This document shows, one piece after another, positions 8,005-16,100 of a stretch of DNA of 64,000 bases. Positions within the stretch are counted from its first letter, which is position 1. Every line of letters starts with the position of its first letter. Made by a program: the position numbers and the translations under genes. Source of the DNA: Roseateles toxinivorans (lineage in GTDB: Bacteria > Pseudomonadota > Gammaproteobacteria > Burkholderiales > Burkholderiaceae_C); the NCBI RefSeq assembly GCF_004362525.1, contig NZ_SNXS01000001.1, positions 919,510-983,509 on the forward strand, read 5' to 3'. The notes beneath the pieces are model-generated. The model worked only from the letters and a program-made list of their open reading frames with translations. It had not been told where the DNA came from and searched no databases.

Positions 8005-8783
8005 AGAGTTACCTCGCTGATCGACGAGGGAGCCATGCCATCCGAAGGCGCGCTTACCGTGAGGGCGTTGGCCCCGAGTTCTCCGTGCTCACGATCGATC
8101 ACCAGCTTTCCGGCAACGTGCAGCCGGGCCAGTCGGGCGCGTATGAGATCCTTCGGCGCCCTGATCGACGCGCAGAGCTCGGTGAGGGTCTTGCGACCGG
8201 TCGCCAGGAGAGCGACCAAAGGGACATCAAGTTCTTCTCCCTTCCCGACCCAGATGGTCGCGGCCTGACGCAGGCGGTCCAGGAACCAGAACTCGTCCAC
8301 GCGCGCACGAATCTCCGGGCGTGTCCGGTGCACCGCGGAGGCCCCGTTGACGGCGGCGATCCGCCTGAGCTGACGCAGTTCCGTCGTCGTGGCGTCCGTC
8401 TTAGTTGCAAGGACGTAAGCGAGCGAGTCGTCGCGGCGGGTCACGACAAACGTGGCTGTGGCGCTCACCTCGACGCCGCTGATCGTGGCCGTTACTGCCG
8501 TTGGCTTGCGCGTGATTGACTTGGTGTCGGCGGAGAAGCGCTCCAACACCCAGGCCTCGTAGTGGTACTCGTGACCGAATTGCAGTGGTTGTACATCGAA
8601 AGGGTCATGGGCGCGCACCTGAGTCCTGGGGAACTCGCGATAGCGTTCTGCGCGGCCGCCCCAGTAGGTGACGACCGAGTGGTCTTGCTGGTCTTTCATG
8701 AGGACGTGTCCAAACGGTCGGCGTCGAGCCCCGCCCGGACGACGCCCGACGGCCTCAAGCCAATAGCTATGGGCTCTGCGCAC
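8001..8783 (-). CDS. tnsA: TnsA-like heteromeric transposase subunit, possibly nuclease-dead
   Basis: A 260-residue protein heading the transposition operon. Position, length and the layout of an N-terminal nuclease-like domain (about 40-130) plus a C-terminal winged-helix-like region (about 165-250) fit TnsA, which cuts the 5' ends of Tn7. In Tn7 TnsA the catalytic residues are Glu63, Asp114, Gln130 and Lys132. Here Glu76 (YHYEAW) and Lys128 (VLATKTD) can be aligned, but the Asp position falls in SATATFVV (no Asp) and the Gln/Glu before Lys is Ala. The start is GTG 8783, directly after an in-frame stop. Assignment rests on context as much as on sequence. Confidence 0.6.
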   Translation of the reverse strand: MRRAHSYWLEAVGRRPGGARRRPFGHVLMKDQQDHSVVTYWGGRAERYREFPRTQVRAHDPFDVQPLQFGHEYHYEAWVLERFSADTKSITRKPTAVTATISGVEVSATATFVVTRRDDSLAYVLATKTDATTTELRQLRRIAAVNGASAVHRTRPEIRARVDEFWFLDRLRQAATIWVGKGEELDVPLVALLATGRKTLTELCASIRAPKDLIRARLARLHVAGKLVIDREHGELGANALTVSAPSDGMAPSSISEVTL

Positions 8784-9039
8784 CTATAGCGCGCGCAGCG
8801 GTGCTGGACGAGTTGTCCTGACTCGTCGGGCCTTTCCCGCGGGCAGCGGTTGGAAAGGCTAAGAGCCGCTTGACGGCTTCACCGATACGCTAGACACTTC
8901 ATTGCCTCCCTAAAGAGCACGAAAGTGCAAGCGCGCCTCTGGATTCGCAGTCCTTGGCGCGCTTGGCGTTTTTGGGGCCCTGATTCGGACTGATGGTGTA
9001 GTCCTGTCCTGATACCACCTCCTCGATCTGCCTGAAATT
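8784..9039. promoter_or_regulatory. Upstream region of the transposition operon
   Basis: 256 bp without a gene. It must hold the promoter of the tnsABC-tniQ operon. I see no strong hexamers. CCTGAAATTTCAGG at 9031-9044 is a perfect 14-bp palindrome overlapping the stop codon of the next gene and could be a regulator site. Confidence 0.4.
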
Positions 9040-9330
9040 TCAGGCCATTTCGACAATGTCATCCGTGGGCTTGCGCTTCATGCCCAACTCGACGGCGATC
9101 TTGAAGCTCGTCCCTCGCAGCGCCTTGCGCGTGCCGGCGAGCACTTGGTACACCAAGGCCGGATTGAACTGACGCTCCAATGCCCACTCGGAGATCGTGA
9201 TGCCACGATCGGCAAACCATTGGTGCGCTTCTGCTGGTGACTTCAGTCCAGCCGCCGGCAACATCGGCGACGCGCGCTGGCCGTCAACTGGAACTTCCGC
9301 AGACGGGATGCTCACCTGTTTGTGTTCCAC
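9040..9330 (-). CDS. BcepMu gp16-like DNA-binding regulator
   Basis: The C-terminal 65 residues (SPAEAHQWFADRGITISEW, then a tyrosine-containing helix and RKALRGTSFKIAVELGMK) match the helix-turn-helix family named after BcepMu phage gp16, found in transposable phages and mobile elements. The start is uncertain. A frame opens to a TTG at 9420, but the DNA at 9331-9413 is AT-rich and looks like a divergent promoter, so GTG 9330 is preferred; ATG starts further in are possible. It lies in the same direction as the tns operon and 256 bp upstream of it, so regulation of transposition is a reasonable inference. Confidence 0.6.
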   Translation of the reverse strand: MEHKQVSIPSAEVPVDGQRASPMLPAAGLKSPAEAHQWFADRGITISEWALERQFNPALVYQVLAGTRKALRGTSFKIAVELGMKRKPTDDIVEMA

Positions 9331-9413
9331 TGTTCGAAGCAATCCAAACAAATCAAAACTACTAACTTCTTGAGTCTTTCTTTCAGCGCGAGTCTGCGCG
9401 CGCTGTTGGGTGG
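9331..9413. promoter_or_regulatory. AT-rich divergent promoter region
   Basis: A markedly AT-rich stretch between two divergently transcribed regulator genes, in an otherwise GC-rich sequence. It probably carries both promoters and operators for one or both regulators. Confidence 0.4.
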
Positions 9414-9884
9414 ATGTCAATAACTCCCATGGCTGGTCGACCTAGAAAAAACCCTGAGTTCCCGCCGCCACCGCCCGAGACCTTGGGTGAACGGCTTCGT
9501 GACGAGCGCGTGCGGCTAGGGCTGACGCAGGAACACCTCGCCGAGATCCTAGGTGTGGCGCTGTCCGCCCTGCAGAACTACGAACAAGGCCGCAACACTC
9601 TGAAGACGCCGGTCCTTGAACGACTGCGCCGCGCCAAGGTCGACGTTGACTACGTCGTCTATGGGCGCGATGCGGCGGCGCTGGAGCCGCTTGACGCTGA
9701 TCTTTGGGAGCGCGTCAAGGCTTGGGATGCCGCTAACCCGAACGACGCTGATGGAAAACCGCTCAACGAATACTCCCGCTACCAACGCGTCACCCTCTTC
9801 TATCGCTGGCTGCGCGAAGACTCTGGAAGCCAGGGCGAGGTCGAAGAACGCCTTAGTAAACTTCTAAGGTCCAGGGCGGCATGA
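9414..9884 (+). CDS. XRE-family transcriptional regulator
   Basis: A 156-residue protein. A helix-turn-helix is clear at about residues 28-75: LRDERVRLGLTQEHLAEILG followed by ALSALQNYEQGRNTLKTPVL. The first residues are proline-rich. The C-terminal half is charged and helical. ATG 9414 is the longest reading and ATG 9429 (MAGRPRKNPEF) is an alternative. It is divergent from the gp16-like gene and overlaps the next gene by 4 bp, so it forms an operon with the membrane protein. It resembles phage-type repressors that keep mobile elements quiet. Confidence 0.7.
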   Translation: MSITPMAGRPRKNPEFPPPPPETLGERLRDERVRLGLTQEHLAEILGVALSALQNYEQGRNTLKTPVLERLRRAKVDVDYVVYGRDAAALEPLDADLWERVKAWDAANPNDADGKPLNEYSRYQRVTLFYRWLREDSGSQGEVEERLSKLLRSRAA

Positions 9885-10600
9885 AGGCTATCTTGCTGAC
9901 TGGCGAACGCATCACCGAGCTCTCGCTGAAGCTCGCGATGCTCTCGTCCCAGCGAGCTATCGGCCTGACAGCCCTTCAGTTTCAGAAGATCGAAGGCGCG
10001 CTGCGCTGGCACCGTGACGCTTGTCGTCCGGTCAACGTTTTGCGGCGACTCGTTAGTTCTGCTTTCAGCGGCCGCCTGCGCCAGGCCATAGCGCTGATTT
10101 GTGAGCAGAAGACCATGCTTCGCATGGCTGCCGATGAGACGGGCGACGATGGCACGGTTCTTGAGGCCCTTTTCTCGCTATCGAGCGCCGTAGCCGACTA
10201 CGAACTCCAGTCCGCGGTCGACGAGCCCAAGATGCGGCTCGCATTGGCCGTCTGTAGCCTTCAGGGCAAACGAGATCGCTTTGCGCGCCTTGTGCGAAAC
10301 GGCGAAGTCGAAACAGCCCCCACCGGGCTTCGCCTGCGAGGGCTGACAGCTCGGCGCATCGCGGCGTACGGTGCTGTCACGCTCTTCACTGTATGGCCCG
10401 GTGCGATCTTCTGGCGAATGGAAGTCGACGGAGCGCTGAGCCGCGGCCAATTGGTTGGCTATCTGATCGGGACAGTTCTGATTTCGATTTGGCTTACGAG
10501 AAGCCTGTTCACTGAACTGCGGGCCGACAAGCGCCTGATGCTCGAACTGAACTCAGATCTTCGGCCGCAACAAATTTCAGACAAGCGCAGAGGCAAATAA
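9881..10600 (+). CDS. Hypothetical protein with two C-terminal membrane segments
   Basis: A 239-residue protein, not recognised. The first 150 residues are mostly helical and soluble-looking. Two hydrophobic stretches follow (about 165-182, around AAYGAVTLFTVWPGAIF, and 194-210, around LVGYLIGTVLISIWL), then a charged tail ending in KRRGK. Its ATG overlaps the XRE stop (ATGA). It is the last gene before the transposon-end repeats, a position where Tn7-like elements usually have no cargo. Confidence 0.6.
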   Translation: MKAILLTGERITELSLKLAMLSSQRAIGLTALQFQKIEGALRWHRDACRPVNVLRRLVSSAFSGRLRQAIALICEQKTMLRMAADETGDDGTVLEALFSLSSAVADYELQSAVDEPKMRLALAVCSLQGKRDRFARLVRNGEVETAPTGLRLRGLTARRIAAYGAVTLFTVWPGAIFWRMEVDGALSRGQLVGYLIGTVLISIWLTRSLFTELRADKRLMLELNSDLRPQQISDKRRGK

Positions 10601-10612
10601 CCAGAATCGCTG

Positions 10613-10924
10613 TGGCCGGCTGGCACAACTTTCACCCTGTACTGGCCGTATCACACAACCTTAGCCTCGAATCGGCCGTGTGGCACAACCTTGGCGTTTG
10701 AACCGTGTGAAGTGAAAGTTGTACGCGGTCATGTGACATTCTTTAAAGATCAAGCACTTAGATACCGCCGTACGGTGCAGCGATCACCTCAGCCCGTCAC
10801 TAGTGGCCGGACTAAGTGAACTCTGTACCCATGCTCTCTAAGACGCCCAAAACGGCCAGCGAAAACTGCTCGTGGCCGGCTCGCACAACATTCACCACCA
10901 CTGGCCGCCGCGCACAGACTTCAC
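10613..10924. repeat. Transposon-end array of transposase-site-like repeats
   Basis: A degenerate repeat (TGGCCG, then 4-5 bases, then GCACAAC and TTCAC) occurs at 10613-10635, 10643-10665 and 10673-10695 with an exact 30-bp period. It recurs at 10873-10895 and 10902-10924 (29 bp apart). One inverted, slightly shortened copy is at 10712-10731, and weaker partial matches start at 10804 and 10932. Tn7-like ends carry several TnsB sites of about 22 bp in this manner. IS21-family ends look similar, but there is no istAB here, so the Tn7-like operon is the likely owner. Confidence 0.7.
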
Positions 10925-11419
10925 TCTCAACTGCCGTGATTCTGCGCCGTCGACCACTGCTGGACTCCCGGGCTGACAGGATATGAGCGGCACCCGGATG
11001 GATGGTGTGTTTACGCAACAGTCCTGACGATGGCGAAGGCGCAGGCACTTGCGCCGGATCAAGGTCGCATGAGGGTCGAGAAGCCGCAGGCAAGCCACGG
11101 CCTGTGTCCAATGATCGATCGGCGGCCGAGACGGTGCGATCGGTCGTCGGTCAATGGGCGCCCCTGAACTTCATAGTGCTTGCCGCTGGTTGATGGGCGT
11201 AGCCGGCGCTCCTCGCGACGCCCTGCCCTGGACTCGAACTCGGCACCACTGCGGCGCAGATTCGGAATACTCCGAGTCTTGCCTAGGACTTCCGGCCATC
11301 GGGGCGGAAGACTCCGGGGCCAAAGGCAAGTCTGCGCCGATGGCCTGTGAGCGGGCCTTTGTTCATGCTTGCAGCGTGATGCATCGGGATCACGTTGGCA
11401 GCAAGAATAAGGGGTAGCG
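10925..11419. other. Junction region between transposon end and chromosome
   Basis: About 495 bp with no supported gene. The exact terminus of the element is not clear: an ACA at 10976-10978 is one candidate for the end of a 5'-TGT...ACA-3' element. The remainder probably holds the promoter of the FNR-like gene at 11420. Confidence 0.35.
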
Positions 11420-12376
11420 ATGAACCAGTCCGTGCGGCAATACAGAGTCATTTCCTCGACGGCACCGCAGTGTGCGGCGCAAGCCGGTGCGACGACCCGC
11501 GCCTGCCTCTCCGATCTGCTGCGGCTGATGGACGCCGACGCCGAAACCGGCCCAGCCAGCGATAGCTGCCCCGTGCTGATGCGGCCCCTGCGCGCCGGCA
11601 CGGCCCTGTTCCATGAGCACGGCCAGATCGATGCGATCCACTTCGTCAGCATGGGCTCGTTCAAGATCTACCGCACTGCTGAAGACGGCTATGAGCAGGT
11701 GCTGGGTTTTGCGCGGCGCGGCGAGGTGCTGGGCTATGACGCGGTCTGCCTGGGCCAGCACCCGACCGCGGCCGTGGCGCTGGAGGACGCGCGGGTGTTC
11801 GCGATCAGCGTGCGGGAGCTGTTCGCGCTGCTGCAGCGGGTGCCGGCGCTGGACCGCCTGCTGCACCTGGCCGTCAGCCGTCAGCTAACCCGGGCGGCCG
11901 AGATCGCCGACCTGATGGCTGCCGTCGCTGCCGAGGTGCGCCTGGCGCGCTTTCTGGTGCTGCAGTCCGAGCAGATGAAGGCCTGCGGACAATCGCCGGT
12001 GCGCCTGCTGCTGCGCATGGGCCGTCGCGACATCGCCAGCCACCTGGGCGTGGCGCACGAGACGGTCAGTCGCAGCTTCAGCGTGCTCGCCGACTGGGGC
12101 TGGTTGCACGTCAACAACCGCGAGGTCGAGATTCTTGACCTGGCCCAGCTGAAGACCTTTGCACGCAGCACGCGCCGGTCGATCGATGACATCGGCGTCC
12201 GGGCCAAGGCGAGTTCGGCCCCCGCCGAGCTGTTGCCGCGTTCGAACGCGCGGGAGCTGAGCTGGGTCGCAGGGCGGCAGGGTTTCGGCTTCGACGGCGC
12301 GGTGACGTCCGGCGGAATCTGCATCGATCATCCCAGGCCCGGAGCGACGGCCACGAAGCACTCGCACGCGGCTTGA
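11420..12376 (+). CDS. Crp/Fnr-family transcriptional regulator
   Basis: A 318-residue regulator with an N-terminal cyclic-nucleotide-like sensor domain (about 50-160, including LGYDAVCLGQHP, which parallels the FNR segment GFDAIGSGHHP) and a C-terminal winged helix. The recognition helix includes HETVSRSF, the E-x-x-SR pattern that reads TTGAT half-sites in FNR. It lacks the FNR Cys122 equivalent and the tight N-terminal cysteine cluster, although Cys18, Cys29 and Cys50 are present, so a 4Fe-4S oxygen sensor is doubtful. About 70 residues extend beyond the helix-turn-helix domain without a recognised fold. AAGGGG lies before the ATG as ribosome-binding site. Confidence 0.8.
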   Translation: MNQSVRQYRVISSTAPQCAAQAGATTRACLSDLLRLMDADAETGPASDSCPVLMRPLRAGTALFHEHGQIDAIHFVSMGSFKIYRTAEDGYEQVLGFARRGEVLGYDAVCLGQHPTAAVALEDARVFAISVRELFALLQRVPALDRLLHLAVSRQLTRAAEIADLMAAVAAEVRLARFLVLQSEQMKACGQSPVRLLLRMGRRDIASHLGVAHETVSRSFSVLADWGWLHVNNREVEILDLAQLKTFARSTRRSIDDIGVRAKASSAPAELLPRSNARELSWVAGRQGFGFDGAVTSGGICIDHPRPGATATKHSHAA

Positions 12377-12393
12377 TTCGAAAGGAGCCTTCG

Positions 12394-12921
12394 ATGAACA
12401 CCCTGACGAAGCTGGCGATGGGCTTGATGGGCCATCTGGCTCCTCGGCCTCTGACTGGAACGCCTGATCGTGTCGTGACGCTGCCCACTGCATCGATCGA
12501 CGGCGGCATGCCGCTGATGCAAGCGCTGGCACAACGGCAGTCGCGGCGCCAGTTCAAACCCGGCCGCCTGGAGCCGCAGACGCTCGGCGATCTGCTGTGG
12601 GCCGCGGCCGGCATCAATCGCAGCAAGTTGGGTGGCCGCACGGCGCCCAGCGCCATGAACGCCCAGGAAATCGTGCTCTATGCAGCGATGGCTGAAGGCC
12701 TGTACCGCTACGAGCCGGGGCTGCATCAGCTGCGCCTGTTCGCTGCGTCGGATGTGCGGCGCGTCACCGGCTACCAGGACTTTGTTGACGATGCCGACCT
12801 CGATCTGATCTTTGTGGCGGATCACAGCCGCATGTCGCTGGTGCCCGCCGCGCAGCGCGTGGCCTATGCCAACGTCGCGGCCGGGGCGATGGCACAGAAT
12901 GTCTATCTGTACTGTGCCTAG
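12394..12921 (+). pseudogene. SagB/ThcOx-type nitroreductase, truncated at the C-terminus
   Basis: A 175-residue product of the FMN-dependent nitroreductase fold. The FMN-binding start QRQSRRQFKPG (about 49-59) and the AMNAQEI segment are intact, but the frame stops right after AQNVYLYCA, where relatives continue for about 40 residues (SEGLATVV...) to complete the dimer interface and flavin site. A good ribosome-binding site (AAGGAG at 12382-12386) precedes ATG 12394. The DNA after the stop is unrelated and encodes part of a PAS domain, which suggests that a deletion fused two genes. The truncated protein is probably inactive. Confidence 0.75.
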
Positions 12922-12955
12922 CAAGGTCCGGCGAAACGGTGTACGGCACAGCCTT

Positions 12956-13081
12956 GCCACCTATCTGCCGAGAATCGTTGACGGCCGGGCGGTTGACATC
13001 TTTGTCCATGTGGCCGATGTCGAGCCCATCAAGCACGTCGAGTCGGGCCGCAACTGCTTCATGCTGGCCGAAGCCGAATAG
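12956..13081 (+). pseudogene. Remnant of a PAS-domain protein
   Basis: In the frame starting at 12956 the translation begins ATYLPRIVDGRAVDIFVHV and continues ADVEPIKHVE to a stop at 13079-13081. This resembles the last strands of a PAS domain (YLPDIVDGRVxGFFVLVxDVTxLK). There is no start and no upstream part of the domain. It directly follows the truncated nitroreductase gene. Confidence 0.6.
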
Positions 13082-13145
13082 CTGCCCTTGCCCGGTGCCG
13101 CAGGCGCTGCACCGGGCCAGGCCTGCCGAGCGGCAAGGCGACGGC

Positions 13146-16100
13146 TCAGAACTCGAGCTCGCCGACGGCCACGGTCTGCTGGGCCGCCGAGGGGTTCTCG
13201 CGCAGCAGGGCCTCAAAGTCCCAGCCGCCATCCTCGGTGCGGCGCAGCTGCGGGAACATGGCCGCCAGCGGTCCGGCCCGCAAGCCCGCCAGGCTGAGGC
13301 TCGCGGGCTGCAGCGGCGTCTGCGATGGCAGGCCGTTGACCTGCGACCAGATGCGGGGCGACGTGATGATCTGATCCGGGCGCTGCGCCAGCAGGAAGGC
13401 CGTCGTGCTCAGGCGCTTGCCGTCACGCTCCAGCATGAAGGTCCGGTCCGGCTCATACAGCTGGACGTCGGCGGTGGCGCTGGGCTGCAGCGAACGGTTA
13501 TTCATCTCGATCGCACCCCCGGGCGTGCCCAGCCTCATCGCCCCGGTGATGCGAGCCAGGTCGAAGCGGGTCCACTCGCCGGTGGTGGTCAGCCGGGCCT
13601 CCACCGCGTTGAGCAGCGGCACCTGCCAGCGCAGCGGTGTGTCCACGGCCAGCTCGATGCGCGTGGCGGGCCTCTCGTCCACACCGCCGAGCTCGGTGAG
13701 CAGGCCATCGCCGGCTGTGGACACCAGACCGCCCGAGATCTGATCGGCATGGAGCTTGATGCTGTCGTCGATGCGGCCCTCGCGCAACGCGATCTGCGTG
13801 GCCGTGCTCAGCTCGGCGGTGTCGGCGCGCAGCACATCCAGCCGCATCTCGCGTCCGGCCTCCAGTTCGACTGTCGGCGCGCTCAGGCTGCCGATGCGAA
13901 TCGCCCCGGTGGCGCGCAGCCGTGCATGCACGCCAGCGTTCAGCGTCTGTCCCTGGAGGTCCTGCGTCGCCAGCAGGTCCAGACGGCCCTGGCTGCTGAT
14001 CTCGCCCAGCCGCAGCTGCGCGCCCTTCAGGCTGGCATCGCCCTGCCCCACCAACACATCCAGGCGCAGGTCGCCAGCCGCGTCAACCTCGACCTGGCCG
14101 CCGGAACGCAACTCGCCTAGCGTGGCATCGCGGCTCATCTGCAGCCGTGCGTCCAGGGCGGTATTCAGCGTACCCAGCGTCAGGCTGCCGGCCTGCAGCC
14201 GCAACTCTCGGGCCACGTCCAGACTGCCGACTTTGACAGCATCCGGAGCCCGCAGGCTGGTGCCAGCACCGGATGTGATCGAACTGGCACTCAGGTCATG
14301 GGCCGATTGCAGGTCCAGCGCCCGGCCGACTGTCAGATCGCGCAGGGTCAGTGCATCGGCGACCAGCAACAGATCGCCGCCGACCATGCCGCTGCCCTGC
14401 AGCTCGAAGGCGCCCGTCAGCTTGATCTCGGCGCTCTCACCCACCTCGAGACCGGCCATGTGCACCGCACCCGCGGGCAATTCGGCCGCCGCCAAGGCCT
14501 GCGCCGATGCGGCGCCAAGCCCGGCCACCGCCGGTGTCGGCGGGGTCGACAAGGTCAGCGAACCGCCCACCTTCAGCGCGCCGAAGCTCATGACACTGGC
14601 CTGCGCCTTCAGATCGCCGTCGAAACGGCCCAGCTCGGTGATCTCCAGCTTGCCGCTCAGCTGCAACGCGGCATCGCCCGCCGCATGCAGCATCGAACTT
14701 ACCAGGTCGCCGGCTTGCAGCCTCAGCGGCCCCGCCACATCGAGCTGCGGAATCTGCATCGAGCCCTTGGTGTCCAGGCTGGCCGCCCCGCCGACCTCCA
14801 GTTGCTCGAGCGCGATGCCCCCGGCATCGATGAGCCAGCTGCTCGCACCGCCGCTGGAGATGCGCTTGCCGCTCAGCTCGCCCGCCTCGACGCGCGCCGC
14901 GGCACCCACATCCAGTGTGGTCAGGCTCAGGCCCGCCCGCGCGCGCAGATCGGCCGCGGCCAGCACCTGCACCGGCCCCGCCCAATCGATGCGGGCCGCC
15001 GTGGCGCTGAGGCCGGCGCCGAAATGACCGCCCTCACCCAGCAGCCAGTCTCCCGACAGCGCCAGCTTCGCGTCGCCACCGGCCTGCACGTCGTTCGCGC
15101 GGAAATGGCGGGCCTGCACATCCAGCTGTGCACCGCTCTGCAGACTGTCCAGTTCGACATCGGCCTCGGCCACGATGCTTGTGGCACCACCCACCCGCAG
15201 CTGGCCGGCCAGCAGCCTGCCCGTGCGCAGTGCCGCGGCGCCGCCAACCTGGACCGGACCGGTCAGTGTCATGCCCGCGGCCTCGGTCTTCAGGTCCGCG
15301 TCGAACCTGCCCCGCTGCGTCAACTGCCAATCGCCGGCGAGCTGCAGCTGGGCATCGCCGCCGGCCTGCATGTCCTGCACCCGCAGGTCTCGCGCCTGCA
15401 GCTCCAGGCGGCCACCGCTCAGCAGTTGCCTCACATCAATGTCGCTCCTGGCCTGGAGGCGCGTGTCGCCGGCCACTTGCAGGCTGTCGGCCTGCAGGCC
15501 TGCGCTGCGCAGGTCCAGCTTCAGGTCGGCGCCTGCGGTCAGCGTCTTCAACTGCAACTCCCCAGCCTTGATGTCGGCAGAACCAACCAGGCTCACCGCG
15601 CCAACGGACAAGGCCTTCTGCACCTCCACGGCGGTGGCGCCAGCGACCTGGAGACCATCGGCAGCGAGGCTGTCGGCGCGCAGATCGAGGTCCGCGCCGA
15701 ACACCAGCTGGCCGGCGACGGCCAAATCCTTCGCAAGCCTCAAGTGCGCCGCGCCCGCGGCGGCGACGCTGGCCAGTTCTGCCCGTTCGGCGTCCAGCTT
15801 CAGCGAGCCTCCGACATCGAGCGCGCCCAGCAGGACCGAGGTCTTGGCCTGCAGGGCGGCATTGCCGCCGATGCTCAACCGGTCGAACTTGATGCCTCCC
15901 TCCGTGCTGCTGACGCTTGCCGTGCCGCCAATCGTCACGCCGGCACCCGACAGCGAGGCTGCACGCAGCAGGGCGTCGCCCTGCTGCCGCAGCGCAGCGG
16001 CCCTGAACTCGCCGGTGATCGTCACGCTGCTGTTGCCGACCACGTCGAGTGACTGGCCGTCGAACACGGCCGCGTCCATGCGCAAATCGCCGCCCACCTG

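Noticed and set aside
4943..8783. CRISPR-associated transposon
   Set aside because: No cas genes, CRISPR repeats or shortened TniQ were seen in the window.
10613..10738. A 126-bp mini-element with TGT and ACA ends made from the direct and inverted repeats
   Set aside because: The inverted copy is shortened and there is no target duplication; reading it as part of a transposase-binding array is simpler.
11220..11300. tRNA-like sequence near the transposon junction as an integration site
   Set aside because: The T-loop-like segment cannot be folded into a cloverleaf with a matching acceptor stem.
11420..12376. Oxygen-sensing FNR with a 4Fe-4S cluster
   Set aside because: The Cys122 equivalent and the N-terminal cysteine spacing of FNR are absent.
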